Translations under genes and position numbers: made by a program
From: Dallia pectoralis
Lineage: Eukaryota > Chordata > Actinopteri > Esociformes > Umbridae
Length of the DNA stretch: 64,000 nucleotides
Direction of reading: 5' to 3'
Assembly (NCBI GenBank): GCA_029465975.1
Contig: CM055753.1
Span: forward strand, 125,380-189,379
Shown: positions 9,716-23,200 of the stretch, piece after piece
Position numbering within the stretch: position 1 is the stretch's first letter
How the letters are laid out: each line of letters begins with the position of its first letter
Notes under the pieces: model-generated
The model's database searches: none
The model's input: only the letters and a program-made list of their open reading frames with translations
Told to the model about the DNA's origin: nothing

Positions 9716-11227
9716 CCCTTGTGCTGTCCTCGCATCGCGTACACACCCCGAGTCGAGCTGGTCAGAATGACCCTCGATCTCTTTTCACAGCCCTCAGAGT
9801 GTTGCAAAAAGGAGGAGGCCGAAATACAACAACGTGCACGTGTCTCCCTGTAATCGATTTATTATTTTTATCGTTATTAGTAATTATCTGGGAGGGGTAA
9901 AAAAAGACACTTGCCCGGGCAAGGCTCGAACTCACAACCCCGGCATCTAACCCCAGCCGTTGTCCTCGCGTCGCGTACACACCCCGGATTGAGCGGGTCC
10001 GAGTGACCCGCGATCCCATTTCACACAGCCCTCAAGAGTTTTGCAAAAAGAGGAGGCCGAAATACAACAACGTGCGCGTGTTTCACCGTTGTCCATCTAT
10101 TCTTACTACCTTTATTAGTATTTATCGGCGAGGGTGTAAAAAACCACCGCACCGGGCAAGGCTCGAACTCACAACCCCGGCATCTAACCCCAGCCGTTGT
10201 CCTCGCGTCGCGTACACACCCCGGATTGAGCGGGTTCGAGTGACCCGCGATCCCATTTCACACAGCCCTCAAGAGTTTTGCAAAAAAGAGGAGGCCGAAA
10301 TACAACAACGTGCGCGTGTTTCACCGTTGTCCATCTATTCTTACTACCTTTATTAGTATTTATCGGCGAGGGTGTAAAAAACCACCGCACCGGGCGAGGC
10401 TCGAACTCACAACCCCGGCATCTAACCCCAGCCGTTGTCCTCGCGTCGCGTACACACCCCGAATTGAGCGGGTCCGAGTGACCCGCGATCCCATTTCACA
10501 CAGCCCTGGGAGTTTTGCAAAAAGAGGAGGCTGAAATACAACAACGTGGGCATGTTTCACCGTTGTCCATCTGTTATTACTATCTTTTTAGTATTTATCG
10601 CCGAGGGTGTAAAAAACCACCGCACCGGGCAAGGCTCGAACTCACAACCCCGGCATCTAACCCCAGCCGTTGTCCTCGCCTCGCGTACACACCCTGATTG
10701 AGCGGGTCCGAGTGACCCGCGATCCCATTTCACACAGCCCTCAAGAGTTTTGCAAAAAGAGGAGGCCGAAATACAACAACGTGCGCGTGTTTCACCGTTG
10801 TCCATCTATTCTTACTACCTTTATTAGTATTTATCGGCGAGGGTGTAAAAACCACCGCACCGGGCGAGGCTCGAACTCACAACCCCGGCATCTAACCCCA
10901 GCCGTTGTCCTCGCGTCGCGTACACACCCCGGATTGAGCGGGTCCGAGTGACCCGCGATCCCATTTCACACAGCCCTCAAGAGTTTTGCAAAAAGAGGAG
11001 GCCGAAATACAACATTGTGCGCGTGTTTCACCGTTGTCCATCTATTCTTACTACCTTTATTAGTATTTATCGGCGAGGGTGTAAAAAACCACCGCACCGG
11101 GCGAGGCTCGAACTCACAACCCCGGCATCTAACCCCAGCCGTTGTCCTCGCGTCGCGTACACACCCCGAATTGAGCGGGTCCGAGTGACCCGCGATCCCA
11201 GTTCACACAGCCCTGGGAGTTTTGCAA
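9716..11227 (-). repeat. Tandem ~237-bp repeat with tRNA-Ile 3'-half-like segment, block 1
   Basis: About six units; CCGTTGTCCTCGCG recurs at 9957, 10194, 10432, 10667, 10902 and 11139. Read on the minus strand, each unit has GATGCCGGGGTTGTGAGTTC, then GAGCCTTGCCCGG, then a T run. This closely matches the 3' half of the nearby tRNA-Ile(TAT) (GATGCCGAGGTTGTGAGTTC then GAGCCTCACC), including the B box. No acceptor 5' strand or A box is present. Each unit also has the inverted motif GCGGGTC-CGAGT-GACCCGC. Most likely a tRNA-derived tandem satellite rather than working tRNAs. Confidence 0.8.
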
Positions 11228-14200
11228 CAGCTGGGAGGAGAACGTGTTTCTGACACCCAAAGACTGTGGGAAAAGCCAGGGACAGTGTGTTTCTGAGACC
11301 AGAAAAGGACAGTGAGACCAGCAAAGGACAGTGTGTTTCTGAGCCCAGAGGTCAGCGAGCAGGGCAAAAAAGAGTTTGTGTTTCCCGGGAGCCGAGTACA
11401 GCTGGGAGGAGAACGTGTTTCTGACACCCAAAGACAGGGGGAAAGGCCAGGACAGTGTGTTTCTGAGCCCAGAGGTCAGCGAGCAGGGCAAAAAAGAGCT
11501 TGTGTTTCCTGGCACCCAAGTACAGCTGGGAGGAGAACGTGTTTCTGACACCCAAAGACAGGGGGAAAGGCCAGGGACAGTGTGTTTCTGAGCCCAGAGG
11601 TCAGCGAGCAGGGCAAAAAAGAGCTTGTGTTTCCTGGGACCCGAGTACAGCTGGGAGGAGAACGTGTTTCTGACACCCAAAGACAGGGGAAAGGCCAGGG
11701 ACAGTGTGTTTCTGAGCCCAGAGGTCAGCGAGCAGGGCAAAAGAGCTTGTGTTTCCTGGCACCCGAGTACAGCTGGGAGGAGAACGTGTTTCTGACACCC
11801 AAAGACAGGGGGACAGAAAGGCCAGGGACAGTGTGTTTCTGAGCCCAGAGGTCAGCGAGCAGGGCAAAAAAGAGTTTGTGTTTCCTGGGACCGAGTACAG
11901 CTGGGAGGAGAACGTGTTTCTGACACCCAAAGACAGGGGGAAAGGCCAGGGACAGTGTGTTTCTGAGCCCAGAGGTCAGCGAGCAGGGCAAAAAGAAAAG
12001 AGCTTGTGTTTCCTGGGACCCAAGTACAGCTGGGAGGAAACGTGTTTCTGACACCCAAAGACAGGGGAAAGGCCAGGACAGTGTGTTTCTGAGCCCAGAG
12101 GTCAGCGAGCAGGGCAAAAAAGAACTTGTGTTTCCTGGCACCCAAGTACAGCTGGGAGGAGAACGTGTTTCTGACACCCAAAGACAGGGGGAAAGGCCAG
12201 GGACAGTGTGTTTCTGAGCCCAGAGGTCAGCGAGCAGGGCAAAAAAGAACTTGTGTTTCCTGGCACCCAAGTACAGCTGGGAGGAGAACGTGTTTCTGAC
12301 ACCCAAAGACAGGGGAAAGGCCAGGGACAGTGTGTTTCTGAGCCCAGAGGTCAGCGAGCAGGGCAAAAAGAGTTTGTGTTTCCTGGCACCCAAGTACAGC
12401 TGGTAGGAGAACGTGTTTCTGACACCCAAAGACAGGGGAAAGGCCAGGGACAGTGTGTTTCTGAGCCCAGAGGTCAGCGAGCAGGGCAAAAAGAACTTGT
12501 GTTTCCTGGCACCCGAGTACAGCTGGGAGGAGAACGTGTTTCTGACACCCAAAGACAGGGGAAAGGCCAGGGACAGTGTGTTTCTGAGCCCAGAGGTCAG
12601 CGAGCAGGGCAAAAAGAGTTTGTGTTTCCTGGCACCCGAGTACAGCTGGGAGGAGAACGTGTTTCTGACACCCAAAGACAGGGGGAAAGGCCAGGGACAG
12701 TGTGTTTCTGAGCCCAGAGGTCAGCGAGCAGGGCAAAAAAAAGAGTTTGTGTTTCCTGGCAGCCGAGTACAGCTGGGAGGAGAACGTGTTTCTGACACCC
12801 AAAGACAGGGGGAAAGGCCAGGGACAGTGTGTTTCTGAGCCCAGAGGTCAGCGAGCAGGGCAAAAAAGAACTTGTGTTTCCTGGCACCCAAGTACAGCTG
12901 GTAGGAGAACGTGTTTCTGACACCCAAAGACAGGGGGAAAGGCCAGGGACAGTGTGTTTCTGAGCCCAGAGGTCAGCGAGCAGGGCAAAAAAGAACTTGT
13001 GTTTCCTGGCACCCAAGTACAGCTGGTAGGAGAACGTGTTTCTGACACCCAAAGACAGGGGGAAAGGCCAGGGACAGTGTGTTTCTGAGCCCAGAGGTCA
13101 GCGAGCAGGGCAAAAAGAACTTGTGTTTCCTGGCACCCAAGTACAGCTGGTAGGAGAACGTGTTTCTGACACCCAAAGACAGGGGAAAGGCCAGGGACAG
13201 TGTGTTTCTGAGCCCAGAGGTCAGCGAGCAGGGCAAAAAAGAGAACTTGTGTTTCCTGGCACCCAAGTACAGCTGGGAGGAGAACGTGTTTCTGACACCC
13301 AAAGACAGGGGGAAAGGCCAGGGACAGTGTGTTTCTGAGCCCAGAGGTCAGCGAGCAGGGCAAAAAAAGAGTTTGTGTTTCCCGGCACCCAAGTACAGCT
13401 GGGAGGAGAACGTGTTTCTGACACCCAAAGACAGGGGAAAGGCCAGGGACAGTGTGTTTCTGAGCCCAGAGGTCAGCGAGCAGGGCAAAAAAGAGTTTGT
13501 GTTTCCTGGCACCCAAGTACAGCTGGGAGGAGAACGTGTTTCTGACACCCAAAGACAGGGGGAAAGGCCAGGGACAGTGTGTTTCTGAGCCCAGAGGTCA
13601 GCGAGCAGGGCAAAAAAGAGTTTGTGTTTCCTGGCACCCAAGTACAGCTGGTAGGAGAACGTGTTTCTGACACCCAAAGACAGGGGAAAGGCCAGGGACA
13701 GTGTGTTTCTGAGCCCAGAGGTCAGCGAGCAGGGCAAAAAGAACTTGTGTTTCCTGGCACCCAAGTACAGCTGGTAGGAGAACGTGTTTCTGACACCCAA
13801 AGACAGGGGGAAAGGCCAGGGACAGTGTGTTTCTGAGCCCAGAGGTCAGCGAGCAGGGCAAAAAGAACTTGTGTTTCCTGGCACCCAAGTACAGCTGGTA
13901 GGAGAACGTGTTTCTGACACCCAAAGACAGGGGAAAGGCCAGGGACAGTGTGTTTGAGCCCAGAGGTCAGCGAGCAGGGCAAAAAAGAGTTTGTGTTTCC
14001 TGGCACCCAGTACAGCTGGGAGGAGAACGTGTTTCTGACACCCAAAGACAGGGGGAAAGGCCAGGGACAGTGTGTTTCTGAGCCCAGAGGTCAGCGAGCA
14101 GGGCAAAAAAGAGTTTGTGTTTCCTGGCACCCAAGTACAGCTGGGAGGAGAACGTGTTTCTGACACCCAAAGACAGGGGGAAAGGCCAGGGACAGTGTGT

Positions 14201-17200
14201 TTCTGAGCCCAGAGGTCAGCGAGCAGGGCAAAAAAAAAAGAACTTGTGTTTCCTGGCACCCAAGTACAGCTGGGAGGAGAACGTGTTTCTGACACCCAAA
14301 GACAGGGGAAAGGCCAGGGACAGTGTGTTTCTGAGCCCAGAGGTCAGCGAGCAGGGCAAAAAGAACTTGTGTTTCCTGTTTCCTGGCACCCAAGTACAGC
14401 TGGGAGGAGAACGTGTTTCTGACACCCAAAGACAGGGGGAAAGGCCAGGGACAGTGTGTTTCTGAGCCCAGAGGTCAGCGAGCAGGGCAAAAAAGAGTTT
14501 GTGTTTCCTGGCACCCAAGTACAGCTGGGAGGAGAACGTGTTTCTGACACCCAAAGACAGGGGAAAGGCCAGGGACAGTGTGTTTCTGAGCCCAGAGGTC
14601 AGCGAGCAGGGCAAAAAGAACTTGTGTTTCCTGGCACCCAAGTACAGCTGGGAGGAGAACGTGTTTCTGACACCCAAAGACAGGGGGAAAGGCCAGGGAC
14701 AGTGTGTTTCTGAGCCCAGAGGTCAGCAGCAGGGGGCAAAAAGAACTTGTGTTTCCTGGCACCCAAGTACAGCTGGGAGGAGAACGTGTTTCTGACACCC
14801 AAAGACAGGGGGAAAGGCCAGGGACAGTGTGTTTCTGAGCCCAGAGGTCAGCGACAGTGTGTTTTCTGAGCCCAGAGGTCAGCGAGCAGGGCAAAAAAGA
14901 GAGTTTGTGTTTCCTGGCACCCAAGTACAGCTGGGAGGAGAACGTGTTTCTGACACCCAAAGACAGGGGGAAAGGCCAGGGACAGTGTGTTTCTGAGCCC
15001 AGAGGTCAGCGAGCAGGGCAAAAAAGAGCTTGTGTTTCCTGGCACCCGAGTACAGCTGGGAGGAGAACGTGTTTCTGACACCCAAAGACAGGGGAAAGGC
15101 CAGGGACAGTGTGTTTCTGAGCCCAGAGGTCAGCGAGCAGGGCAAAAAAAAAGAGCTTGTGTTTCCTGGCACCGAGTACAGCTGGGAGGAGAACGTGTTT
15201 CTGACACCCAAAGACAGGGGAAAGGCCAGGGACAGTGTGTTTCTGAGCCAGAGGTCAGCGAGCAGGGCAAAAAAGAGTTGTGTTTCAGAGTACAGCTGGG
15301 AGAACGTGTTTCTGACACCCAAAGACAGGGGGAAAAGGCCAGGGACAGTGTGTTTCTGAGCCCAGAGGTCAGCGAAGGGCAAAAAGAGTTTGTGTTTCCT
15401 GGCACCCAAGTACAGCTGGGAGGAGAACGTGTTTCTGACACCCAAAGACAGGGGGAAAGGCCAGGGACAGTGTGTTTCTGAGCCCAGAGGTCAGCGAGCA
15501 GGGCAAAAAAGAACTTGTGTTTCCTGGCACCCAAGTACAGCTGGTAGGAGAACGTGTTTCTGACACCCAAAGACAGGGGAAAGGCCAGGGACAGTGTGTT
15601 TCTGAGCCCAGAGGTCAGCGAGCAGGGCAAAAAAGAGTTTGTGTTTCCTGGCACCCAGTACAGCTGGGAGGAGAACGTGTTTCTGACACCCAAAGACAGG
15701 GGGAAAGGCCAGGGACAGTGTGTTTCTGAGCCCAGAGGTCAGCGAGCAGGGCAAAAAGAACTTGTGTTTCCTGGGACCCAAGTACAGCTGGGAGGAGAAC
15801 GTGTTTCTGACACCCAAAGACAGGGGGAAAGGCCAGGGACAGTGTGTTTCTGAGCCCAGGGTCCAAGGGCAAAAAAGAACAGTGTGTTTCTGAGCCCAGA
15901 GGTCAGCCCAGAGGTCAGGGCAAAAAAGAGCTTGTGTTTCCTGGCATCCGAGTACAGCTGGGAGGAGAACGTGTTTCTGACACCCAAAGACTGGGGGAAA
16001 GGCCAGGGACAGTGTGTTTCTGAGACCAGAAAAGGACAGTCAGCAAAGGACAGTGTGTTTCTGAGCAGGGCAAAAAAAAGAGCTTGTGTTTCCTGGCACC
16101 CGAGTACAGCTGGGAGGAGAACGTGTTTCTGACACCCAAAGACAGGGGAAAGGCCAGGGACAGTGTGTTTCTGAGCCCAGAGGTCAGCAGCGAGCAGAGC
16201 AGGGCAAAAAGTTTGTGTTTCCTGGCACCCGAGTACAGCTGGGAGGAGAACGTGTTTCTGACACCCAAAGACAGGGGAAAGGCCAGGGACAGTGTGTTTC
16301 TGAGCCCAGAGGTCAGCGAGCAGGGCAAAAAGAGCTTGTGTTTCCTGGCACCCAAGTACAGCTGGGAGGAGAACGTGTTTCTGACACCCAAAGACAGGGG
16401 AAAGGCCAGGGACAGTGTGTTTCTGAGCCCAGAGGTCAGCGAGCAGGGCAAAAAAGAGTTTTGTGTTTCCTGGCACCGAGTACAGCTGGGAGGAGAACGT
16501 GTTTCTGACACCCAAAGACAGGGGGAAAGGCCAGGGACAGTGTGTTTCTGAGCCCAGAGGTCAGCGAGCAGGGCAAAAAAAAAGACTTGTGTTTCCTGGC
16601 ACCCAAGTACAGCTGGGAGGAGAACGTGTTTCTGACACCCAAAGACAGGGGGAAAGGCCAGGGACAGTGTGTTTCTGAGCCCAGAGGTCAGCGAGCAGGG
16701 CAAAAAAGAGCTTGTGTTTCCTGGCACCCAAGTACAGCTGGGAGGAGAACGTGTTTCTGACACCCAAAGACAGGGGAAAGGCCAGGGACAGTGTGTTTCT
16801 GAGCCCAGAGGTCAGCGAGCAGGGCAAAAAAGAGTTTGTGTTTCCTGGCACCGAGTACAGCTGGGAGGAGAACGTGTTTCTGACACCCAAAGACAGGGGA
16901 AAGGCCAGGGACAGTGTGTTTCTGAGCCCAGAGGTCAGCGAGCAGGGCAAAAAAGAGTTTGTGTTTCCTGGCACCCGAGTACAGCTGGGAGGAGAACGTG
17001 TTTCTGACACCCAAAGACAGGGGAAAGGCCAGGGACAGTGTGTTTCTGAGCCCAGAGGTCAGCGAGCAGGGCAAAAAAGAGTTTGTGTTTCCTGGCACCC
17101 GAGTACAGCTGGGAGGAGAACGTGTTTCTGACACCCAAAGACAGGGGAAAGGCCAGGACAGTGTGTTTCTGAGCCCAGAGGTCAGCGAGCAGGGCAAAAA

Positions 17201-20200
17201 AGAGTTTGTGTTTCCTGGCACCCAAGTACAGCTGGGAGGAGAACGTGTTTCTGACACCCAAAGACAGGGGAAAGGCCAGGGACAGTGTGTTTCTGAGCCC
17301 AGAGGTCAGCGAGCAGGGCAAAAAGAACTTGTGTTTCCTGGCACCCAAGTACAGCTGGGAGGAGAACGTGTTTCTGACACCCAAAGACAGGGGGAAAGGC
17401 CAGGGACAGTGTGTTTCTGAGCCCAGAGGTCAGCGAGCAGGGCAAAAAGAGTTTGTGTTTCCTGGCACCGAGTACAGCTGGGAGGAGAACGTGTTTCTGA
17501 CACCCAAAGACAGGGGAAAGGCCAGGGACAGTGTGTTTCTGAGCCCAGAGGTCAGCGAGCAGGGCAAAAAGAGTTTGTGTTTCCTGGCACCCAGCTGGGA
17601 GTACAGCTGGTAGGAGAACGTGTTTCTGACACCCAAAGACAGGGGGAAAGGCCAGGGACAGTGTGTTTCTGAGCCCAGAGGTCAGCGAGCAGGGCAAAAA
17701 GAGTTTGTGTTTCCTGGCACCCAAGTACAGCTGGTAGGAGAACGTGTTTCTGACACCCAAAGACAGGGGGAAAGGCCAGGGACAGTGTGTTTCTGAGCCC
17801 AGAGGTCAGCGAGCAGGGCAAAAAAGAACTTGTGTTTCCTGGCACCCAAGTACAGCTGGGAGGAGAACGTGTTTCTGACACCCAAAGACAGGGGAAAGGC
17901 CAGGGACAGTGTGTTTCTGAGCCCAGAGGTCAGCGAGCAGGGCAAAAAAGAGTTGTGTTTCCTGGCACCGAGTACAGCTGGGAGGAGAACGTGTTTCTGA
18001 CACCCAAAGACAGGGGAAAGGCCAGGGACAGTGTGTTTCTGAGCCCAGAGGTCAGCGAGCAGGGCAAAAAAGAGTTTGTGTTTCCTGGCACCCGAGTACA
18101 GCTGGGAGGAGAACGTGTTTCTGACACCCAAAGACAGGGGGAAAGGCCAGGGACAGTGTGTTTCTGAGCCCAGAGGTCAGCGAGCAGGGCAAAAAAAGAG
18201 TTTGTGTTTCCTGGCACCCAGTACAGCTGGGAGGAGAACGTGTTTCTGACACCCAAAGACAGGGGAAAGGCCAGGGACAGTGTGTTTCTGAGCCCAGAGG
18301 TCAGCAGCAGGGCAAAAAAGAGCTTGTGTTTCCTGGCACCCAAGTACAGCTGGGAGGAGAACGTGTTTCTGACACCCAAAGACAGGGGGAAAGGCCAGGG
18401 ACAGTGTGTTTCTGAGCCCAGAGGTCAGCGAGCAGGGCAAAAAGAGTTTGTGTTTCCTGGCACCCAAGTACAGCTGGGAGGAGAACGTGTTTCTGACACC
18501 CAAAGACAGGGGGAAAGGCCAGGGACAGTGTGTTTCTGAGCCCAGAGGTCAGCGAGCAGGGCAAAAAGAGTTTGTGTTTCCTGGCACCCAAGTACAGCTG
18601 GGAGGAGAACGTGTTTCTGACACCCAAAGACAGGGGGAAAGGCCAGGGACAGTGTGTTTCTGAGCCCAGAGGTCAGCGAGCAGGGCAAAAAAAAAAAGAG
18701 TTTGTGTTTCCTGGCACCCAAGTACAGCTGGGAGGAGAACGTGTTTCTGACACCCAAAGACAGGGGGAAAGGCCAGGGACAGTGTGTTTGAGCCCAGAGG
18801 TCAGCGAGCAGGGCAAAAAAGAACTTGTGTTTCCTGGCACCCAAGTACAGCTGGGAGGAGAACGTGTTTCTGACACCCAAAGACAGGGGAAAGGCCAGGG
18901 ACAGTGTGTTTCTGAGCCCAGAGGTCAGCGAGCAGGGCAAAAAGAACTTGTGTTTCCTGGCACCCAAGTACAGCTGGTAGGAGAACGTGTTTCTGACACC
19001 CAAAGACAGGGGGAAAGGCCAGGGACAGTGTGTTTCTGAGCCCAGAGGTCAGCGAGCAGGGCAAAAAAGAGTTTGTGTTTCCTGGCAGCCGAGTACAGCT
19101 GGGAGGAGAACGTGTTTCTGACACCCAAAGACAGGGGGAAAGGCCAGGGACAGTGTGTTTCTGAGCCCAGAGGTCAGCGAGCAGGGCAAAAAAGAGTTTG
19201 TGTTTCCTGGCACCCAAGTACAGCTGGTAGGAGAACGTGTTTCTGACACCCAAAGACAGGGGAAAGGCCAGGGACAGTGTGTTTCTGAGCCCAGAGGTCA
19301 GCGAGCAGGGCAAAAAGAACTTGTGTTTCCTGGCACCCAAGTACAGCTGGTAGGAGAACGTGTTTCTGACACCCAAAGACAGGGGAAAGGCCAGGGACAG
19401 TGTGTTTCTGAGCCCAGAGGTCAGCGAGCAGGGCAAAAAGCTGGGAGAGAACTTGTGTTTCCTGGCACCCAAAGTACAGCTGGGAGGAGGGCAAAAAGTG
19501 TTTTCTGACACCCAAAGACAGGGGGAAAGGCCAGGGACAGTGTGTTTCTGAGCCCAGAGGTCAGCCAGAGCAGGGTGTGTTTCAAAAAGAGCAGGGCAAA
19601 AAAGAGTTTGTGTTTCCCGGGAGCCGAGTACAGCTGGGAGGAGAACGTGTTTCTGACACCCAAAGACAGGGGAAAGGCCAGGGACAGTGTGTTTCTGAGC
19701 CCAGAGGTCAGCGAGCAGGGCAAAAAAGAGCTTGTGTTTCCTGGCACCCGAGTACAGCTGGGAGGAGAACGTGTTTCTGACACCCAAAGACAGGGGGAAA
19801 GGCCAGGGACAGTGTGTTTCTGAGCCCAGAGGTCAGCGAGCAGGGCAAAAAAGAGTTTGTGTTTCCTGGCACCCAGTACAGCTGGGAGGAGAACGTGTTT
19901 CTGACACCCAAAGACAGGGGGAAAGGCCAGGGACAGTGTGTTTCTGAGCCCAGAGGTCAGCGAGCAGGGCAAAAAAGAGTTTGTGTTTCCTGGCACCCAA
20001 GTACAGCTGGGAGGAGAACGTGTTTCTGACACCCAAAGACAGGGGGAAAGGCCAGGGACAGTGTGTTTCTGAGCCCAGAGGTCAGCGAGCAGGGCAAAAA
20101 AAGAACTTGTGTTTCCTGGCACCCGAGTACAGCTGGGAGGAGAACGTGTTTCTGACACCCAAAGACAGGGGGAAAGGCCAGGGACAGTGTGTTTCTGAGC

Positions 20201-23200
20201 CCAGAGGTCAGCGAGCAGGGCAAAAAAGAGTTTGTGTTTCCTGGCACCCGAGTACAGCTGGGAGGAGAACGTGTTTCTGACACCCAAAGACAGGGGAAAG
20301 GCCAGGGACAGTGTGTTTCTGAGCCCAGAGGTCAGCGAGCAGGGCAAAAAGAGCTTTGTGTTTCCTGGCACCCGAGTACAGCTGGGAGGAGAACGTGTTT
20401 CTGACACCCAAAGACAGGGGAAAGGCCAGGGACAGTGTGTTTCTGAGCCCAGAGGTCAGCGAGCAGGGCAAAAAGAGCTTGTGTTTCCTGGCACCCAAGT
20501 ACAGCTGGGAGGAGAACGTGTTTCTGACACCCAAAGACAGGGGAAAGGCCAGGGACAGTGTGTTTCTGAGCCCAGAGGTCAGCGAGCAGGGCAAAAAAGT
20601 TTGTGTTTCCTGGCACCGAGACAGCTTGTGTTTCCACCCAAAGACAGGGGAAAGGCCAGGGACAGTGGTTTCTGAGCCCAGAGGTACAGCTGGGAGGAGA
20701 ACGTGTGTTTCTGACACCCAAAGACAGGGGAAAGGCCAGGGACAGTGTGTTTCTGAGCCCAGAGGTCAGCGAGCAGGGCAAAAAAGAGTTTGTGTTTCCT
20801 GGCACCCAAGTACAGCTGGTAGGAGAACGTGTTTCTGACACCCAAAGACAGGGGGAAAGGCCAGGGACAGTGTGTTTCTGAGCCCAGAGGTCAGCGAGCA
20901 GGGCAAAAAAGAACTTGTGTTTCCTGGCACCCAGTACAGCTGGGAGGAGAACGTGTTTCTGACACCCAAAGACAGGGGGAAAGGCCAGGGACAGTGTGTT
21001 TCTGAGCCCAGAGGTCAGCGAGCAGGGCAAAAAAACTTGTGTTTCCTGGCACCCAAGTACAGCTGGGAGGAGAACGTGTTTCTGACACCCAAAGACAGGG
21101 GAAAGGCCAGGGACAGTGTGTTTCTGAGCCCAGAGGTCAGCGAGCAGGGCAAAAAAGAGTTTGTGTTTCCCGGGCACCCAAGTACAGCTGGGAGGAGAAC
21201 GTGTTTCTGACACCCAAAGACAGGGGAAAGGCCAGGGACAGTGTGTTTCTGAGCCCAGAGGTCAGCGAGCAGGGCAAAAAAAAAGAGTTGTGTTTCCTGG
21301 GACCGAGTACAGCTGGGAGGAAACGTGTTTCTGACACCCAAAGACAGGGGGAAAGGCCAGGGACAGTGTGTTTCTGAGCCCAGAGGTCAGCGAGCAGGGC
21401 AAAAAAGAGTTTGTGTTTCCTGGCACCCGAGTACAGCTGGGAGGAGAACGTGTTTCTGACACCCAAAGACAGGGGAAAGGCCAGGGACAGTGTGTTTCTG
21501 AGACCAGAAAAGGACAGGGCAAAAGTGTGTTTCTGAGCCCAGAGGTCAGCGAGCAGGGCAAAAAAGAGCTTGTGTTTCCCGGGCACCCAGTACAGCTGGG
21601 AGGAGAACGTGTTTCTGACACCCAAAGACAGGGGGAAAGGCCAGGACAGTGTGTTTCTGAGCCCAGAGGTCAGCGAGCAGGGCAAAAAAGAGTTTGTGTT
21701 TCCTGGCACCCAGTACAGCTGGGAGGAGAACGTGTTTCTGACACCCAAAGACAGGGGAAAGGCCAGGGACAGTGTGTTTCTGAGCCCAGAGGTCAGCGAG
21801 CAGGGCAAAAAAGAGCTTGTGTTTCCTGGCACCCAAGTACAGCTGGGAGGAGAACGTGTTTCTGACACCCAAAGACAGGGGGAAAGGCCAGGGACAGTGT
21901 GTTTCTGAGCCCAGAGGTCAGCGAGCAGGGCAAAAAAGAGCTTGTGTTTCCTGGGACCGAGTACAGCTGGGAGGAGAACGTGTTTCTGACACCCAAAGAC
22001 AGGGGGAAAGGCCAAGGACAGTGTGTTTCTGAGCCCAGAGGTCAGCGAGCAGGGCAAAAAAGAGTTTGTGTTTCCCGGGAGCCGAGTACAGCTGGGAGGG
22101 GAACGTGTTTCTGACACCCAAAGACAGGGGGAAAGGCCAGGGACAGTGTGTTTCTGAGCCCAGAGGTCAGCGAGCAGGGCAAAAAAAAAGAGCTTGTGTT
22201 TCCTGGCACCCGAGTACAGCTGGGAGGAGAACGTGTTTCTGACACCCAAAGACAGGGGGAAAGGCCAGGGACAGTGTGTTTCTGAGCCCAGAGGTCAGCG
22301 AGCAGGGCAAAAAAGAGCTTGTGTTTCCTGGCACCCAGTACAGCTGGGAGGAGAACGTGTTTCTGACACACCAAAGACAGGGGGAAAGGCCAGGGACAGT
22401 GTGTTTCTGAGCCCAGAGGTCAGCGAGCAGGGCAAAAAAGAGCTTGTGTTTCCTGGCACCGAGTACAGCTGGGAGGAGAACGTGTTTCTGACACCCAAAG
22501 ACAGGGGAAAGGCCAGGGACAGTGTGTTTCTGAGCCCAGAGGTCAGCGAGCAGGGCAAAAAAGAGTTTGTGTTTCCTGGGAGCCGAGTACAGCTGGGAGG
22601 AGAACGTGTTTCTGACACCCAAAGACAGGGGGAAAGGCCAGGGACAGTGTGTTTCTGAGCCCAGAGGTCAGCGAGCAGGGCAAAAAGAGCTTGTGTTTCC
22701 TGGCACCGAGTACAGCTGGGAGGAGAACGTGTTTCTGACACCCAAAGACAGTGTGTTTCTGAGAAGGCCAGGGACAGTGTGTTTCTGAGCCCAGAGGTCA
22801 GCGAGCAGGGCAAAAAGAGTTTGTGTTTCCTGGGAGCACGAGTACAGCTGGGAGGAGAACGTGTTTCTGACACCCAAAGACAGGGGAAAGGCCAGGGACA
22901 GTGTGTTTCTGAGCCCAGAGGTCAGCGAGCAGGGCAAAAAAGAGCTTGTGTTTCCTGGCACCCAGTACAGCTGGGAGGAGAACGTGTTTCTGACACCCAA
23001 AGACAGGGGGAAAGGCCAGGGACAGTGTGTTTCTGAGCCCAGAGGTCAGCGAGCAGGGCAAAAAGAGCTTGTGTTTCCCGGGACACGAGTACAGCTGGGA
23101 GGAGAACGTGTTTCTGACACCCAAAGACAGGGGGAAAGGCCAGGGACAGTGTGTTTCTGAGCCCAGAGGTCAGCGAGCAGGGCAAAAAAAAAAGAGTTTG

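Larger units (their letters stand above)
2858..9716. repeat. Tandem array of five ~1.24-kb tRNA-Ile/transposon units
   Basis: Each unit runs tRNA-Ile(AAT), short spacer, Tc1/mariner-like element, spacer, tRNA-Ile(TAT), spacer. Unit starts are near 2913, 4161, 5394, 6641 and 7884. Both tRNAs are followed by the same spacer (TTTTTTAAACCAGTTTTTT, then AATCTGCACGCACAAACATT). Element variants alternate: units 1, 3 and 5 have 'CCCCGGTGC' and 'GATAAAACATTAATC', units 2 and 4 have 'CGGTGC' and 'GACAAAACAGTAATC', which suggests a ~2.5-kb higher-order period. Unit 5 is longer because it holds a solo LTR. Confidence 0.92.

Noticed and set aside
10003..10356. 117-codon frame in the 237-bp repeats
   Set aside because: It spans tRNA-like and terminator sequence in a tandem repeat and has no protein-like features.
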